From Micromonospora sp. WMMD1128 (lineage in GTDB: Bacteria > Actinomycetota > Actinomycetes > Mycobacteriales > Micromonosporaceae): a stretch of DNA of 64,000 nt. Positions 25,137 through 35,741 of the stretch are shown piece by piece (within the stretch, counting starts at the first letter, position 1; every line of letters starts with the position of its first letter). The translations under genes were made by a program, and so were the position numbers. The stretch spans positions 5,482,001 through 5,546,000 of the forward strand of contig NZ_CP114902.1 of NCBI RefSeq assembly GCF_027497235.1. Reading direction: 5' to 3'. The notes under the pieces are model-generated. The model ran no database searches and was not told the origin of the DNA. It saw only the letters and a list, made by a program, of their open reading frames with translations.

Positions 25137-25790
25137 ATGACCACGAAGCCGTTGCCGCTGACCCCGGAACTGCACGCCTACCTGGTGGCTCACGGGTCCG
25201 CCCCCGACGAGATCGTGCGAGATCTGGCCGAGGAGACCCGGGCAGCGCTGCCGGCCGAGGCGGGCATGCAGGTGGCACCGGAACAGGCGGCGTTCCTGAC
25301 GTTCCTGACCCGGCTGCTCGGGGTGCGGCAGGCGGTGGAGGTGGGCACGTTCACCGGGCTGTCCTCGCTGGCGATCGCTCGCGGGTTGACCGAGGGCGGC
25401 CGGCTGACCTGCTTCGACATCTCCGAGGAATACACCGGGGTGGCCCGGCGGTACTGGGCCCGGGCGGGCGTCCAGGACCGGATCGAGCTGCGCATCGGGC
25501 CGGCCGCTGACACGCTGCGTGCGCTGCCGAGGGAGCGTCACCTCGACTTCGCGTTCATCGACGCGGACAAGGCCGGATATCCGGTCTACTGGGATGAGCT
25601 GGTGCCCCGGATGCGTCCGGACGCGGTGATCGCGGTCGACAACACGCTCCGGGGCGGGCGGGTGCTCGCTCCGGGCGACGCGGACGACCGGGCGATCGCC
25701 GCTTTCAACGACGCGGTCGTCGCGGACACCCGCGTCGAGGCCGTCATGCTGCCGATCGCCGACGGGGTCACCCTCGCCCGCGTCCGCTGA
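25137..25790 (+). CDS. SAM-dependent O-methyltransferase (caffeoyl-CoA OMT-like)
   Basis: 217 residues of the OMT family 3: VEVGTFTGLSSLAIARGL (SAM motif I, about residues 62-79), LTCFDISEEYTGVARRYW, DFAFIDADKAGYPVYWDEL (metal-binding Asp in the conserved IDADK) and VIAVDNTLRGGRVLAP. Such enzymes methylate catechol-type hydroxyls with Mg2+; the natural substrate is unknown. Start 9 bases after maf stop, same strand, likely co-transcribed. Confidence 0.92.
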   Translation: MTTKPLPLTPELHAYLVAHGSAPDEIVRDLAEETRAALPAEAGMQVAPEQAAFLTFLTRLLGVRQAVEVGTFTGLSSLAIARGLTEGGRLTCFDISEEYTGVARRYWARAGVQDRIELRIGPAADTLRALPRERHLDFAFIDADKAGYPVYWDELVPRMRPDAVIAVDNTLRGGRVLAPGDADDRAIAAFNDAVVADTRVEAVMLPIADGVTLARVR

Positions 25791-25827
25791 GCCAGTTCGC
25801 CGAGATGGCGGCATGCCAGCCCGCCGG

Positions 25828-25909
25828 ACCCCGCCACCTCGCCGAAACGGAGTGGATCAAACGGCCCGACCCCGCCACCTCGCCGAGATGGCGTGGATCA
25901 AACGGTCCG
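25828..25909. repeat. 41-bp direct repeat, two copies
   Basis: Two adjacent copies (25828-25868, 25869-25909) share ACCCCGCCACCTCGCCGA and GTGGATCAAACGG with four differences. A third partial match (TCGCCGAGATGGCG) lies at 25797-25810. It fills the gap between convergent OMT and MFS genes. Confidence 0.85.
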
Positions 25910-25917
25910 GGAACCGG

Positions 25918-27318
25918 TCAAACGGGGGCAGGAGAAGGCGGGCGCAGGGCGCGGCCGAGGCGTACGGCCAGCAGCGCGGCCACCGCGATGAAGGCGGGCA
26001 GCAGCAGGAAGGCAAGATGCGGTCCGACGCCGTCCGCCACCCGGCCGAGCACGACCGGCGCGATCCCGAAACCCACCGCCATCGAGTACGACGACCAGCC
26101 CGCCGCCCGATCGGCAGCCGGGCCGGCGACGGCGAGCGCGATGGAGATGGCCAGGGGATAGTGCAGCGCGTTGCCCAGGCCGAGCACGACCAGGCCGGTG
26201 ACCGCGAGCCAGCCGACCGGGCTGGCCCAGAACAGCGTGAACCCGGTGAGCGAGACGGCGAGCGCGCCGAGCAGCAGCGGCACCGGTGGCCAGCGCAGCG
26301 CGACCCGACCGCCGAGGGCCCGGCCGACGAACATGCCGCAGACGATCGCCGCGACCGCGGCCGACGCCCCGCCGGCACTCAGCCCGGCGTGGGTCCGGAG
26401 CACGTCGGCGGTCCACAGCGACAGGCAGACCTCGATCGACCCGGTGAACGACATCAACACCCAGGCGATCCAGTACGCCCGCGGCAGCCGTCCCGAACCG
26501 TGAGCGGTTCCCGTTCCGGTCGAACGCGAGCCGTCCACGACCTCGCGCTGCCCGGCGGCCGGTCGGGCGATGTCGGAGTCGGTCGACACCACGACGGTGC
26601 CCGGACCGGCGAGCGCGGGTAAGGCCGCCGGAGCGGCGGGCGCGGGCACAGCCGCCGGACCGTCGGGCGCGGGCACAGTCGCCGGACCGTCGGGGACGGA
26701 GACGGCAGGCGTGGCCCCGGCGGGGCGGGCGGCAGCCGCGGCAGCGGAGGCGCGCTTCGGTAGGCGTACCCGGAAAGTCAGGGCGGCGAGCGCGACGAGC
26801 GTGATCAGGCCGACCTCGACGGCCATCATCGGCCGCCAGCCGAGGCCGGCGTCGACGGTGGCGCCGATGGTCAGCGGCGCCAGGATGCCCATGCCGGCGC
26901 AGGCGGCGTTGGCCTCGGTGAGCGCGGCGGGGGCGGCGGGGCCGTGCCGGGCGGTGAGCACCACGTTGACGCCGCTGATCACCATCATGCCGAAGGTGGC
27001 GACGACCGCGACGGCGGCGATGGTGGCGGGCAGCGGGCGGAGCAGGCCGAGGGCGGTGACGCCGGCGGCCACTCCGGCGAGGCCGAGCCAGACGGCCGGG
27101 CCGCGCCCGAGGCGGCGGGCGACCGGGGCGAAGAGCGCGCCGCCGGCCAGGGCGCCGACCGCGATGCCGGTGCTGTGCAGGCCGGCCACCGCGGCGCTGG
27201 TGCCCTGTTCGTCGCGGAGCAGGGGTACGACGGGGCCGAACCCGTAGAGGAAGAAGCCCCACAGGCCGAGCTGGGCGTAGGTCAGCCAGGTGGTCCGGTC
27301 ACGGGTGAGGCGGGGCAC
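25918..27318 (-). CDS. Major facilitator superfamily transporter
   Basis: 466 residues, 12 membrane helices in two bundles, e.g. LTYAQLGLWGFFLYGFG (first), LVTLVALAALTF before the loop, and AYWIAWVLMSFTGSIEVCLSLWTA after it. The signature-like GGALFAPVARRLGRGPAVW follows helix 2. The central cytoplasmic loop is about 100 residues of Ala/Pro/Val repeats partly encoded by a 27-bp minisatellite. Such exporters move small molecules or drugs by proton antiport; no substrate can be assigned. GTG start. Confidence 0.87.
   Translation of the reverse strand: MPRLTRDRTTWLTYAQLGLWGFFLYGFGPVVPLLRDEQGTSAAVAGLHSTGIAVGALAGGALFAPVARRLGRGPAVWLGLAGVAAGVTALGLLRPLPATIAAVAVVATFGMMVISGVNVVLTARHGPAAPAALTEANAACAGMGILAPLTIGATVDAGLGWRPMMAVEVGLITLVALAALTFRVRLPKRASAAAAAARPAGATPAVSVPDGPATVPAPDGPAAVPAPAAPAALPALAGPGTVVVSTDSDIARPAAGQREVVDGSRSTGTGTAHGSGRLPRAYWIAWVLMSFTGSIEVCLSLWTADVLRTHAGLSAGGASAAVAAIVCGMFVGRALGGRVALRWPPVPLLLGALAVSLTGFTLFWASPVGWLAVTGLVVLGLGNALHYPLAISIALAVAGPAADRAAGWSSYSMAVGFGIAPVVLGRVADGVGPHLAFLLLPAFIAVAALLAVRLGRALRPPSPAPV
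26624..26697. repeat. 27-bp in-frame minisatellite in the MFS loop
   Basis: GCCGCCGGACCGTCGGGC plus GCGGGCACA repeats 2.7 times (26624-26650, 26651-26677, 26678-26697), encoding VPAPDGPAA-type units on the minus strand. Unit length is a multiple of three. Confidence 0.8.
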
Positions 27319-27380
27319 CGGCCCGACGCTACTGGCGCCGGCCGGCGTCCCGCCTTGAGTGAGAGGCAGCTCTCGTGGGG

Positions 27381-27433
27381 TGTTAAGCGGGGCCCCCGCC
27401 TCTACCGGAGGCGTTAAGCGGGGGCCCCGCCTT
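27381..27433. terminator. 3'-end palindromic repeat element, copy 3 (after ABC permease)
   Basis: GTTAAGCGGGGCCCCCGCC, CTCTACCGGAGGC, GTTAAGCGGGGGCCCC. It touches the stop codon of the minus-strand permease gene; the shared edge reads TGAAAGGCGGGGCCCC on the minus strand, exactly as at birA. Confidence 0.78.
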
Positions 27434-28189
27434 TCATCTCACGCTGCGGGCGAACTGGCGGGCGGCCCAGAGGACGCCGGCGACGGCGAGCACCGTGATG
27501 ATGCCGAGCCCCTGCCAGACGTGGTCGTTGCTGAGGTCGCCGTCGAAGAGCGCGCGGGTGCCGTCGACCGCCCAGGAGAACGGGTTCCACTTGGCCACGC
27601 CCTGAAGCCAGCCAGGAGCGTAGGTGAGCGGCAGCAGGATGCCGGAGAGCAGCAGCACCGGCTGCGCGATGGTGTTCATCAGCGGGGCGAGCGCGTCCTC
27701 ACTCTTGACCTTGAGGGCGACGCCGTAGGAGACGGCCGAGGTCATGAGCGCGATGAGGGCGAGCATCAGGTACGCCAGGAGCAGGTAGCCGATGAAGACA
27801 CGCAGGTCGAACAGGAGCGCCAGCACGGTGATGATGACGGCCTGGGCGACGAGCGAGACCACGTCGCGCAGGGAACGGCCGAGCAGCAGCGCGAGCCGGC
27901 TGACCGGGGTGACCCGGGAGCGTTCGATCACCCCGGCACGCAGCTCGGCGATCAGGCCGAAGCCCTGGAACAGGCCGCCGAAGATGGCCAGCAGCACCAA
28001 CAGGCCCGGTACGAAGATCTTGTACGCGGCGGCCTGCGTGGGCGCGTTCAGCGCCGGCTTGAGCAGCGGGGCGAAGAGCAGCAGGTACATCACCGGCTGG
28101 AAGACGCCGACGAAGAGCCAGACCGGGTTGCGCAGCAGCAGCTGGACTTGACGCTGGAAGATCAACCAGGTGTCGCGGGCGAGTTTCAT
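27434..28189 (-). CDS. ABC-2 type transporter permease (DrrB-like)
   Basis: 251 residues with six helices: WLFVGVFQPVMYLLLFAPLL, IFVPGLLVLLAIFGGLFQG, SLVAQAVIITVLALLFDL, GYLLLAYLMLALIALMTSAVSYG, LLLSGILLPLTYAPGW and IITVLAVAGVLWAARQF, plus the ABC-2 signature region VIERSRVTPVSRLALLLGRSL. It pairs with the ATPase gene directly upstream (17-bp gap) as a two-component exporter. Family members export antibiotics or lipids. Confidence 0.92.
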   Translation of the reverse strand: MKLARDTWLIFQRQVQLLLRNPVWLFVGVFQPVMYLLLFAPLLKPALNAPTQAAAYKIFVPGLLVLLAIFGGLFQGFGLIAELRAGVIERSRVTPVSRLALLLGRSLRDVVSLVAQAVIITVLALLFDLRVFIGYLLLAYLMLALIALMTSAVSYGVALKVKSEDALAPLMNTIAQPVLLLSGILLPLTYAPGWLQGVAKWNPFSWAVDGTRALFDGDLSNDHVWQGLGIITVLAVAGVLWAARQFARSVR

Positions 28190-28206
28190 GACAGGTTCTC
28201 CCGGGG

Positions 28207-29166
28207 TCAGGACTCGCGCAGCGAGCGGCCGGTCTTGGTGAGGAAGACGTCGTCGAGGCTGGGGCGGTGCAGCTCGATCGAGCGCAGCTCCAGCCCGGCG
28301 TGGTCGAGGCGACGCAGCACCAGCGGGATGGCGACGGCGCCCTCGTCGACGTAGAGGCGCAGCCCGCCCTCGTCGACGGTCTCCAGCTTCGTCACGTACG
28401 CCTCGGCGTCGAGCAGCTCGGCGGCCCGGGGCGTGGTCGCCGCGTCCAGGCCGACGACAAGCACCTCGCCGGAGATCTCGCGCTTCAGCTCGGTCGGGGT
28501 GCCCTCCGTGACCACCTCGCCATGGTCCATGATCGCGATCCGGTCGCAGAGCGCGTCGGCCTCGTCCAGGTAGTGCGTGGTGATGAAGACGGTCATGCCC
28601 TCGGTGCGGAGCCGGCGGATCTCGTCCCACATGTGCGCGCGGCTCTGCGGGTCGAGGCCGGTGGTCGGCTCGTCCAGGAAGACGATCCTCGGCTCGTGGA
28701 TGATGCCGAGCGCGATCTCGACCCGCCGGCGCTGACCGCCCGAGTAGGTCTTGCACTTGCGGTCGGCGTACTCGCTGAGCTGGAAGGCATCGAGCGCGCG
28801 GGTGGCCCGCCGTTGCGCCTCGGCCTTGGAGATGCCGTAGAGGCGGGCCTGGAGCATCAACTCCTCGCGGGCGCTGGAGTCGTCCCAGGTGCTGCCGCCC
28901 TGCGGCACGTAGCCGATCCGCCGGCGCACCCCGGCCGGGTCCCGGAGCAGGTCGGCGCCGGCGACGGTGGCCTGGCCGCCGTCCGGCTCGATGAGGGTGG
29001 CGAGCATCCGCAGGGTGGTGGTCTTGCCGGCGCCGTTGGGTCCGAGGAAGCCGAAGATCTCCCCCTCGGCGACGTCGAGGTTGACGCCGCGGACCGCGTC
29101 GACGGTCTTCTTCTCGCGACCCGCGCGGGAGCGGAACGACTTCCGCAGCCCCCTGGTCTCGATCAT
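28207..29166 (-). CDS. ABC transporter ATP-binding protein (DrrA/CcmA-like)
   Basis: 319 residues. Walker A FLGLPNGAGKTTTLRML-type site (GPNGAGKTTTLR, residues about 45-56), Q-loop in RIGYVPQGGSTW, signature YSGGQRRRVEIAL, Walker B RIVFLDEPTTGLDPQ, H-loop VFITTHYLDEAD. The C-terminal 90 residues (GEVLVVGLDAATTPR onward) form the DrrA-type extension ending LHRPSLDDVFLTKTGR. ATG at 29166 chosen because the conserved domain starts ten residues later. Works with the ABC-2 permease downstream; PadR regulator gene lies directly upstream. Confidence 0.93.
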   Translation of the reverse strand: MIETRGLRKSFRSRAGREKKTVDAVRGVNLDVAEGEIFGFLGPNGAGKTTTLRMLATLIEPDGGQATVAGADLLRDPAGVRRRIGYVPQGGSTWDDSSAREELMLQARLYGISKAEAQRRATRALDAFQLSEYADRKCKTYSGGQRRRVEIALGIIHEPRIVFLDEPTTGLDPQSRAHMWDEIRRLRTEGMTVFITTHYLDEADALCDRIAIMDHGEVVTEGTPTELKREISGEVLVVGLDAATTPRAAELLDAEAYVTKLETVDEGGLRLYVDEGAVAIPLVLRRLDHAGLELRSIELHRPSLDDVFLTKTGRSLRES

Positions 29167-29251
29167 CTCTGCTCCTGGTCCTCCCGGGCCGGCGTCGCGC
29201 GGCCACCGATAAGCGATTCGCGTCGAGGCTAACGCGATATAGCTCCTCTGG

Positions 29252-29261
29252 TCAACGTTGA
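29252..29261. promoter_or_regulatory. Perfect palindrome TCAACGTTGA upstream of the ABC genes
   Basis: A 10-bp perfect palindrome in the 95-bp gap between the padR stop and the ATPase start, next to AT-rich sequence (CGCGATATAGC). A PadR-family dimer would bind such a dyad; whether this is its operator is inference. Confidence 0.4.
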
Positions 29262-29861
29262 TTATTTCGTGTCTTCGCCGGTCCATCCCTCCCCGCGCTC
29301 CATCCCGGCGGGCAGATACGACACCCCCGACTCGATCCGCTCCGCGATCCGCACGCACCAGGCCATCTCCGCCTCCGCCCGGGCCAACCACAGCTCGAAC
29401 ATCCAGCCCACGTGCACCGGCTTGCGGGCGCGTACCCAGTCCGAGTCAAGTGACGCACGCATCGACTCGACGCCGGCCCGCAACAGGTTGGCCCGGTTAC
29501 GCAACGCCGCCGCGGCCTCCTCGCGCGGCATCGCCGGCAGGAACGAGAACGCCGCCGCGAACGGGTCCGGCGACTCGTGGACCTGCCACCACTGGGCCCG
29601 CAGCAGCGTCTCGAACTCGTCCTCGCCCTTCGGCGTCACCTCGTACGTGGTGCGGGCCGGACGGGCGCCCACCTGCTCGACCGAGACCGTCCGCAGCAGC
29701 CCCTCGTCAGTGAGCTTGCGCAGCGCGTGATAGATCGAACCGGGTTGCACGTTGGCCCACTTGTCCGCGCTCCAACTCAGCAGCTCACGGCGTACGTCGT
29801 AACCGTGCACCGGCTGCATCCACCGGACCAGCCCCAGGATCATCATCCGCGTCGCCGACAT
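29262..29861 (-). CDS. PadR family transcriptional regulator
   Basis: 199 residues. The N-terminal winged helix: [39 protein letters not shown] (recognition helix), then the wing [18 protein letters not shown], followed by a helical dimerisation domain ([16 protein letters not shown] and [20 protein letters not shown]). ATG at 29861 chosen because [11 protein letters not shown] is the usual start. It is the first gene of a unit with the drug-exporter-like ABC pair and most likely represses it. Confidence 0.92.
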   Translation of the reverse strand: MSATRMMILGLVRWMQPVHGYDVRRELLSWSADKWANVQPGSIYHALRKLTDEGLLRTVSVEQVGARPARTTYEVTPKGEDEFETLLRAQWWQVHESPDPFAAAFSFLPAMPREEAAAALRNRANLLRAGVESMRASLDSDWVRARKPVHVGWMFELWLARAEAEMAWCVRIAERIESGVSYLPAGMERGEGWTGEDTK

Positions 29862-29978
29862 CGGACAAGCGTAATAACCAAACTTGACTACAGTGCGACA
29901 TCCCACACTGAGCGATCGTTAGGCCGCCCTGGCCCGGGGCTACACTCCCGAAATCGACCTCCCGGGAGGAGCCCCAAG

Positions 29979-31725
29979 GTGCGCAAGGTTCTCATCGCCA
30001 ACCGCGGCGAGATCGCCGTCCGCGTCATCCGCGCCTGCCGTGACGCCGAGTTGGCAAGCGTCGCCGTCTACGCGGACTCCGACCGGAACGCCCTGCACGC
30101 CACGCTCGCCGACGAGGCGTACGCCCTCGGTGGTGACACCGCCGCGGACAGCTACCTGCGGATCGACAAGCTGATCGACGTCGCCGCACGGGCCGGCGCG
30201 GACGCGGTGCACCCCGGCTACGGCTTCCTCTCCGAGAACGCCGACTTCGCCCAGGCCGTCATCGACGCCGGCCTGACCTGGATCGGTCCCACCCCGCAGG
30301 CCATCCGCGACCTGGGCGACAAGGTGACCGCCCGGCACATCGCCCAGCGTGCCGGCGCGCCGCTCGTGCCCGGCACGTCCGACCCGGTGGCCGGCGCCGA
30401 CGAGGTGACCGCGTTCGCCACCGAGCACGGCCTGCCGGTCGCCATCAAGGCGGCGTTCGGCGGCGGCGGCCGGGGCCTCAAGGTGGCCCGCACCATGGAA
30501 GAGATCCCCCACCTGTTCGAGTCGGCCACCCGCGAGGCGGTCGCCGCGTTCGGCCGGGGCGAGTGCTTCGTCGAGCGCTACCTCGACCAGCCCCGCCACG
30601 TCGAGGCACAGGTGCTCGCCGACAAGCACGGCAACGTCATCGTCGTCGGCACCCGGGACTGCTCGCTCCAGCGCCGGCACCAGAAGCTCGTCGAGGAGGC
30701 GCCCGCGCCGTTCCTCACCGACGCCCAGCGCGCCCAGATCCACGACAGCGCCAAGGCGATCTGCCGGGAGGCCGGCTACCACGGCGCCGGCACGGTCGAA
30801 TACCTGGTCGGCGGGGACGGCACCATCTCCTTCCTGGAAGTGAACACCCGGCTCCAGGTCGAGCACCCGGTGACCGAGGAGACCGCCGGCATCGACCTGG
30901 TCCGCGAGCAGTTCCGCATCGCCGACGGCGAGAAGCTGCGCCGCACCGAGGACCCGACGCCGCGCGGCCACGCCATCGAATTCCGCATCAACGGCGAGGA
31001 CCCGGGCCGCAACTTCCTGCCCGCCCCCGGCACCGTCACCGCGCTGCGGCTGCCCACCGGCCCCGGCGTCCGGGTGGACGCCGGCATCTCCGCGGGCGAC
31101 GTGGTCGGCGGCAACTTCGACTCGCTGCTCGCCAAGGTGATCATCGTCGGCGAGACCCGTGCCGAGGCGCTGGAGCGGGCCCGCCGGGCACTCGACGAGA
31201 TGGTGGTCGAGGGCATGGCCACCGCGCTGCCCTTCCACCGCCTGGTGGTCCGCGACGCGGCATTCACGAGCGAGCCGTTCACCGTGCACACCAGGTGGAT
31301 CGAGACCGAGTTCGACAACACCGTCCCGGCCTTCACCGCCGTCGCCGACGCCGCCGAGGGCGCGGCCGAGCGCGAGACCGTCGTGGTCGAGGTGGGCGGC
31401 AAGCGGCTGGAGGTCGTCCTCCCCGCCGGCCTCGGCGCGGGTACGGCGGCAGTCGTGCCCGCCGCGCGCAAGCCGACCCGCCGTGGTGGTGGCAAGGCGG
31501 GCGCCACTGTCAGCGGGGACACGCTCGCTTCCCCGATGCAGGGCACGATCGTGAAGATCGCCGTGGCCGACGGTGACACGGTCGCCGAGGGCGACCTGGT
31601 CGTGGTGCTGGAGGCGATGAAGATGGAGCAGCCGCTGCACGCGCACAAGGCCGGCACGGTGAGCGGGCTGGCCGCCGAGGTCGGCGCCGCCATCACCGCA
31701 GGCGCCCCCATCTGCACCATCGAGG

Positions 31726-31730
<5 letters not shown>
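29979..31730 (+). CDS. accA: Acyl-CoA carboxylase alpha subunit (biotin carboxylase + biotin carrier)
   Basis: 583 residues. Biotin carboxylase half: [36 protein letters not shown]-grasp Gly loop [45 protein letters not shown] variable linker from about residue 450 carries [12 protein letters not shown], then the carrier domain with the biotinylation site [17 protein letters not shown] (Lys). It carboxylates biotin for the beta subunit (pccB at 12301), with the epsilon subunit (21216). GGGAGGAG lies 7 bases before the GTG. The stop codon TAA is formed by the first bases of a repeat element. Confidence 0.95.
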
Positions 31731-33288
<1,558 letters not shown>

Positions 33289-33303
33289 GCTGGTGAGCGT
33301 CAG

Positions 33304-33359
33304 GCGTTAAGAAGGGCCCCCGCCTCTACCGGAGGCGTTAACCGGGGCCCCCTCCTTAA
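33304..33359. terminator. 3'-end palindromic repeat element, copy 5 (after guaB1)
   Basis: GCGTTAAGAAGGGCCCCC, CTCTACCGGAGGC, GTTAACCGGGGCCCCCTCCTTAA, 15 bp after the guaB1 stop. This is the only copy not flush with a stop codon. It is followed by the control region of the MarR gene. Confidence 0.78.
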
Positions 33360-33401
33360 ATTAGTTTGGGGCCTGATGGTTTGGGGGCTAATCTGGCTCC
33401 C

Positions 33402-33941
33402 GTGAACATGGGTCCGCTCGTCCGCTTCCCCGATGCGCTGCAACACGCGCCGCTCGGCCGGCTCGTCTCCATCGCCGGCCACGTCGTCGAGCAGCACTGG
33501 GGGCGCTACCTGGCCGAGCACCACGGCCTCACCTCCGCCGGCATGCGCGTGCTGATGATCCTGCTGCGCTCCGGCGACATCACCCACCGCGACATGGCGG
33601 AGCTGTGCTTCGTCCGGCCGGCCACCCTCACCGGCATCGTCGACACCCTGGAACGCGACGGATTCGTCGCCCGGCGGCGCGGCCCCGAGGACCGCCGCAC
33701 CGTCCAGCTCACGCTCACCGACAAGGGGCACGAGCACGCCCGCGCGATCATCGACATGATCCACAGCGACCGTCCGCTCACGTCGGTCGACGCCGACCCG
33801 GCCAAGCGCGCGGTGATCCGCGAGTTCCTCACCGAAATCATCACCGGCATGTCCGACGGGGACCTCCGTCGGTTGAACCGGGACAGCGAGTCCGACAGCG
33901 AGTCCGACACCGAGTCGCCAACGGGGAGACGTCCGTGCTGA
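33402..33941 (+). CDS. MarR family transcriptional regulator
   Basis: 179 residues with the winged helix at about residues 50-110: HGLTSAGMRVLMILLRSGDI, HRDMAELCFVRPATLTGIVDTLERDGFV (recognition helix), wing RRRGPEDRRTVQLTLTDKG. The C-terminus is a Ser/Asp/Glu run (DSESDSESDTESP). The stop overlaps the start of the ABC half-transporter by 7 bases, so it is the first gene of the exporter operon. Upstream, two copies of GTTTGGGG (33364-33371, 33379-33386) are candidate operator sequence. Confidence 0.9.
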   Translation: MNMGPLVRFPDALQHAPLGRLVSIAGHVVEQHWGRYLAEHHGLTSAGMRVLMILLRSGDITHRDMAELCFVRPATLTGIVDTLERDGFVARRRGPEDRRTVQLTLTDKGHEHARAIIDMIHSDRPLTSVDADPAKRAVIREFLTEIITGMSDGDLRRLNRDSESDSESDTESPTGRRPC

Positions 33942-35668
33942 TCCGCCTGCTCCGCACCTACCTACGCCCATACCGCCGACCACTGGCCGCCGTGGTGGCG
34001 TTCCAGTTCGTCGGCACCATGGCGTCGCTCTACCTACCAAGCCTGAACGCCGACATCATCGACCGCGGCGTCGCCCGCGGCGACACCGACGAGATCCTGC
34101 GTACGGGCGGATGGATGCTGCTCGTCAGCCTGGTCCAGATCGCCTGCTCGATCGCCGCGGTCTACCTCGGCGCCAGGACCGCGATGGGCTTCGGCCGGGA
34201 CGTCCGGGGCGCCATCTTCGGGCACGTCAACCGCTTCTCCGCCCGCGAGGTCGCCCGATTCGGCGCCCCGTCCCTGATCACCCGCAACACGAACGACGTC
34301 CAGCAGGTGCAGATGCTGGTGCTGCTGAGCTGCACCATGCTGGTGGCCGCGCCGATCATGAGCATCGGCGGCGTGGTGATGGCGCTGCGCGAGGACGTCG
34401 GGCTGTCCTGGCTGATGCTTGTCTGCGTACCTGTGCTGGCCGTGGCGTTGGGCCTGATCATCCGCCGGATGGTGCCCGGGTTCCGACTCATGCAGACCCG
34501 GATCGACACCGTCAACCGGGTGCTGCGCGAGCAGATCACCGGCATCCGGGTGGTCCGGGCCTTCGTCCGCGAGCCGTACGAGACCGACCGCTTCCGGGTG
34601 GCCAACACCGAGCTGACCGCGACCGCGCTGCGCATCGGCCGACTCCAGGCGCTGATCTTCCCGATCGTGATGCTGGTGCTCAACGTGTCAAGCGTCGCGG
34701 TGCTCTGGTTCGGCGCGTCCCGGGTCGACTCCGGTGAGATCCAGATCGGCGCGCTCACCGCGTTCCTGGCCTATCTGATGCAGATCCTGATGGCGGTCAT
34801 GATGGCCACCTTCATGCTGATGATGGTGCCCCGCGCCGCGGTCTGCGCCGAACGCATCTCCGAGGTGCTGGACACCGACTCGTCGGTGGTGCCGGCGGCG
34901 GACCCGGTGACCGAGGTGTCCGGCCACGGCGAGCTGGAGCTGCGCGGCGCCGGCTTCCAGTACCCGGGCGCGACCGCCCCGGTGCTGCACGACATCTCGT
35001 TCCGGGCGCAGCCCGGCCGGACCACGGCGATCATCGGCTCCACCGGCGCCGGCAAGACCACGCTGCTCACGCTGATCCCCCGGCTGGTCGACCCGACCGC
35101 CGGCGCGGTCCTGGTCGACGGCGTGGACGTGCGGGAACTGGCCCCGGACGAGCTGTGGCGGCGGATCGGGTTGGTGCCGCAACGGCCGTACCTGTTCAGC
35201 GGCACGGTGGCGAGCAACCTGCGCTACGGCAACCCGGAGGCCACCGACGCGGATCTGTGGGCGGCCCTGGAGATCGCCCAGGCGCGTGACTTCGTGACCG
35301 AGATGCCCGGCGGCCTGGACGCGCCGATCGCGCAGGGCGGCACGAACGTCTCCGGCGGCCAGCGGCAACGCCTGGCCATCGCCCGCGCGCTGGTACGCAA
35401 ACCGGAGATCTATCTCTTCGACGACTCCTTCTCCGCGCTCGACCTCGGCACGGACGCCCGGCTGCGGGCCGCCCTCAAGCCGGTCACCGCGGACGCGGCG
35501 GTGGTGATCGTGGCCCAGCGGGTCTCCACGATCGTCGACGCCGACCAGATCATCGTGCTCGAGGACGGGGGCGTCGTCGGAATGGGACGACACGACGAAC
35601 TGCTGGAGAACTGCCCGACGTACGCCGAGATCGTGGCGTCCCAGCAGACCGCGGGGGTGGCAGCATGA
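33935..35668 (+). CDS. ABC exporter half-transporter, degenerate-site subunit
   Basis: 577 residues: six-helix ABC membrane domain ([38 protein letters not shown] and others) then the ATPase. Walker [11 protein letters not shown], signature [16 protein letters not shown] (intact), Walker [13 protein letters not shown] with Asp in place of the catalytic Glu, and Gln instead of the switch His ([11 protein letters not shown]). These changes mark it as the partner that supplies the degenerate nucleotide site of a heterodimeric exporter; the partner at 35665 is complementary. GTG start, coupled on both sides. Confidence 0.92.
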   Translation: MLIRLLRTYLRPYRRPLAAVVAFQFVGTMASLYLPSLNADIIDRGVARGDTDEILRTGGWMLLVSLVQIACSIAAVYLGARTAMGFGRDVRGAIFGHVNRFSAREVARFGAPSLITRNTNDVQQVQMLVLLSCTMLVAAPIMSIGGVVMALREDVGLSWLMLVCVPVLAVALGLIIRRMVPGFRLMQTRIDTVNRVLREQITGIRVVRAFVREPYETDRFRVANTELTATALRIGRLQALIFPIVMLVLNVSSVAVLWFGASRVDSGEIQIGALTAFLAYLMQILMAVMMATFMLMMVPRAAVCAERISEVLDTDSSVVPAADPVTEVSGHGELELRGAGFQYPGATAPVLHDISFRAQPGRTTAIIGSTGAGKTTLLTLIPRLVDPTAGAVLVDGVDVRELAPDELWRRIGLVPQRPYLFSGTVASNLRYGNPEATDADLWAALEIAQARDFVTEMPGGLDAPIAQGGTNVSGGQRQRLAIARALVRKPEIYLFDDSFSALDLGTDARLRAALKPVTADAAVVIVAQRVSTIVDADQIIVLEDGGVVGMGRHDELLENCPTYAEIVASQQTAGVAA

Positions 35669-35741
35669 CCGAACGCACCGAGCGCAGCGAGGGCCGTGAG
35701 GGCATGCCCGGCCAGCACAGCATGACCGAACGCACCGAGCG
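35661..35741. repeat. 24-bp direct repeat at the start of the second ABC gene
   Basis: CAGCATGACCGAACGCACCG plus AGCG occurs at 35661-35684 and 35718-35741, each with an in-frame ATG. The repeat duplicates the translation start (MTERTER twice in the N-terminus). Confidence 0.85.
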
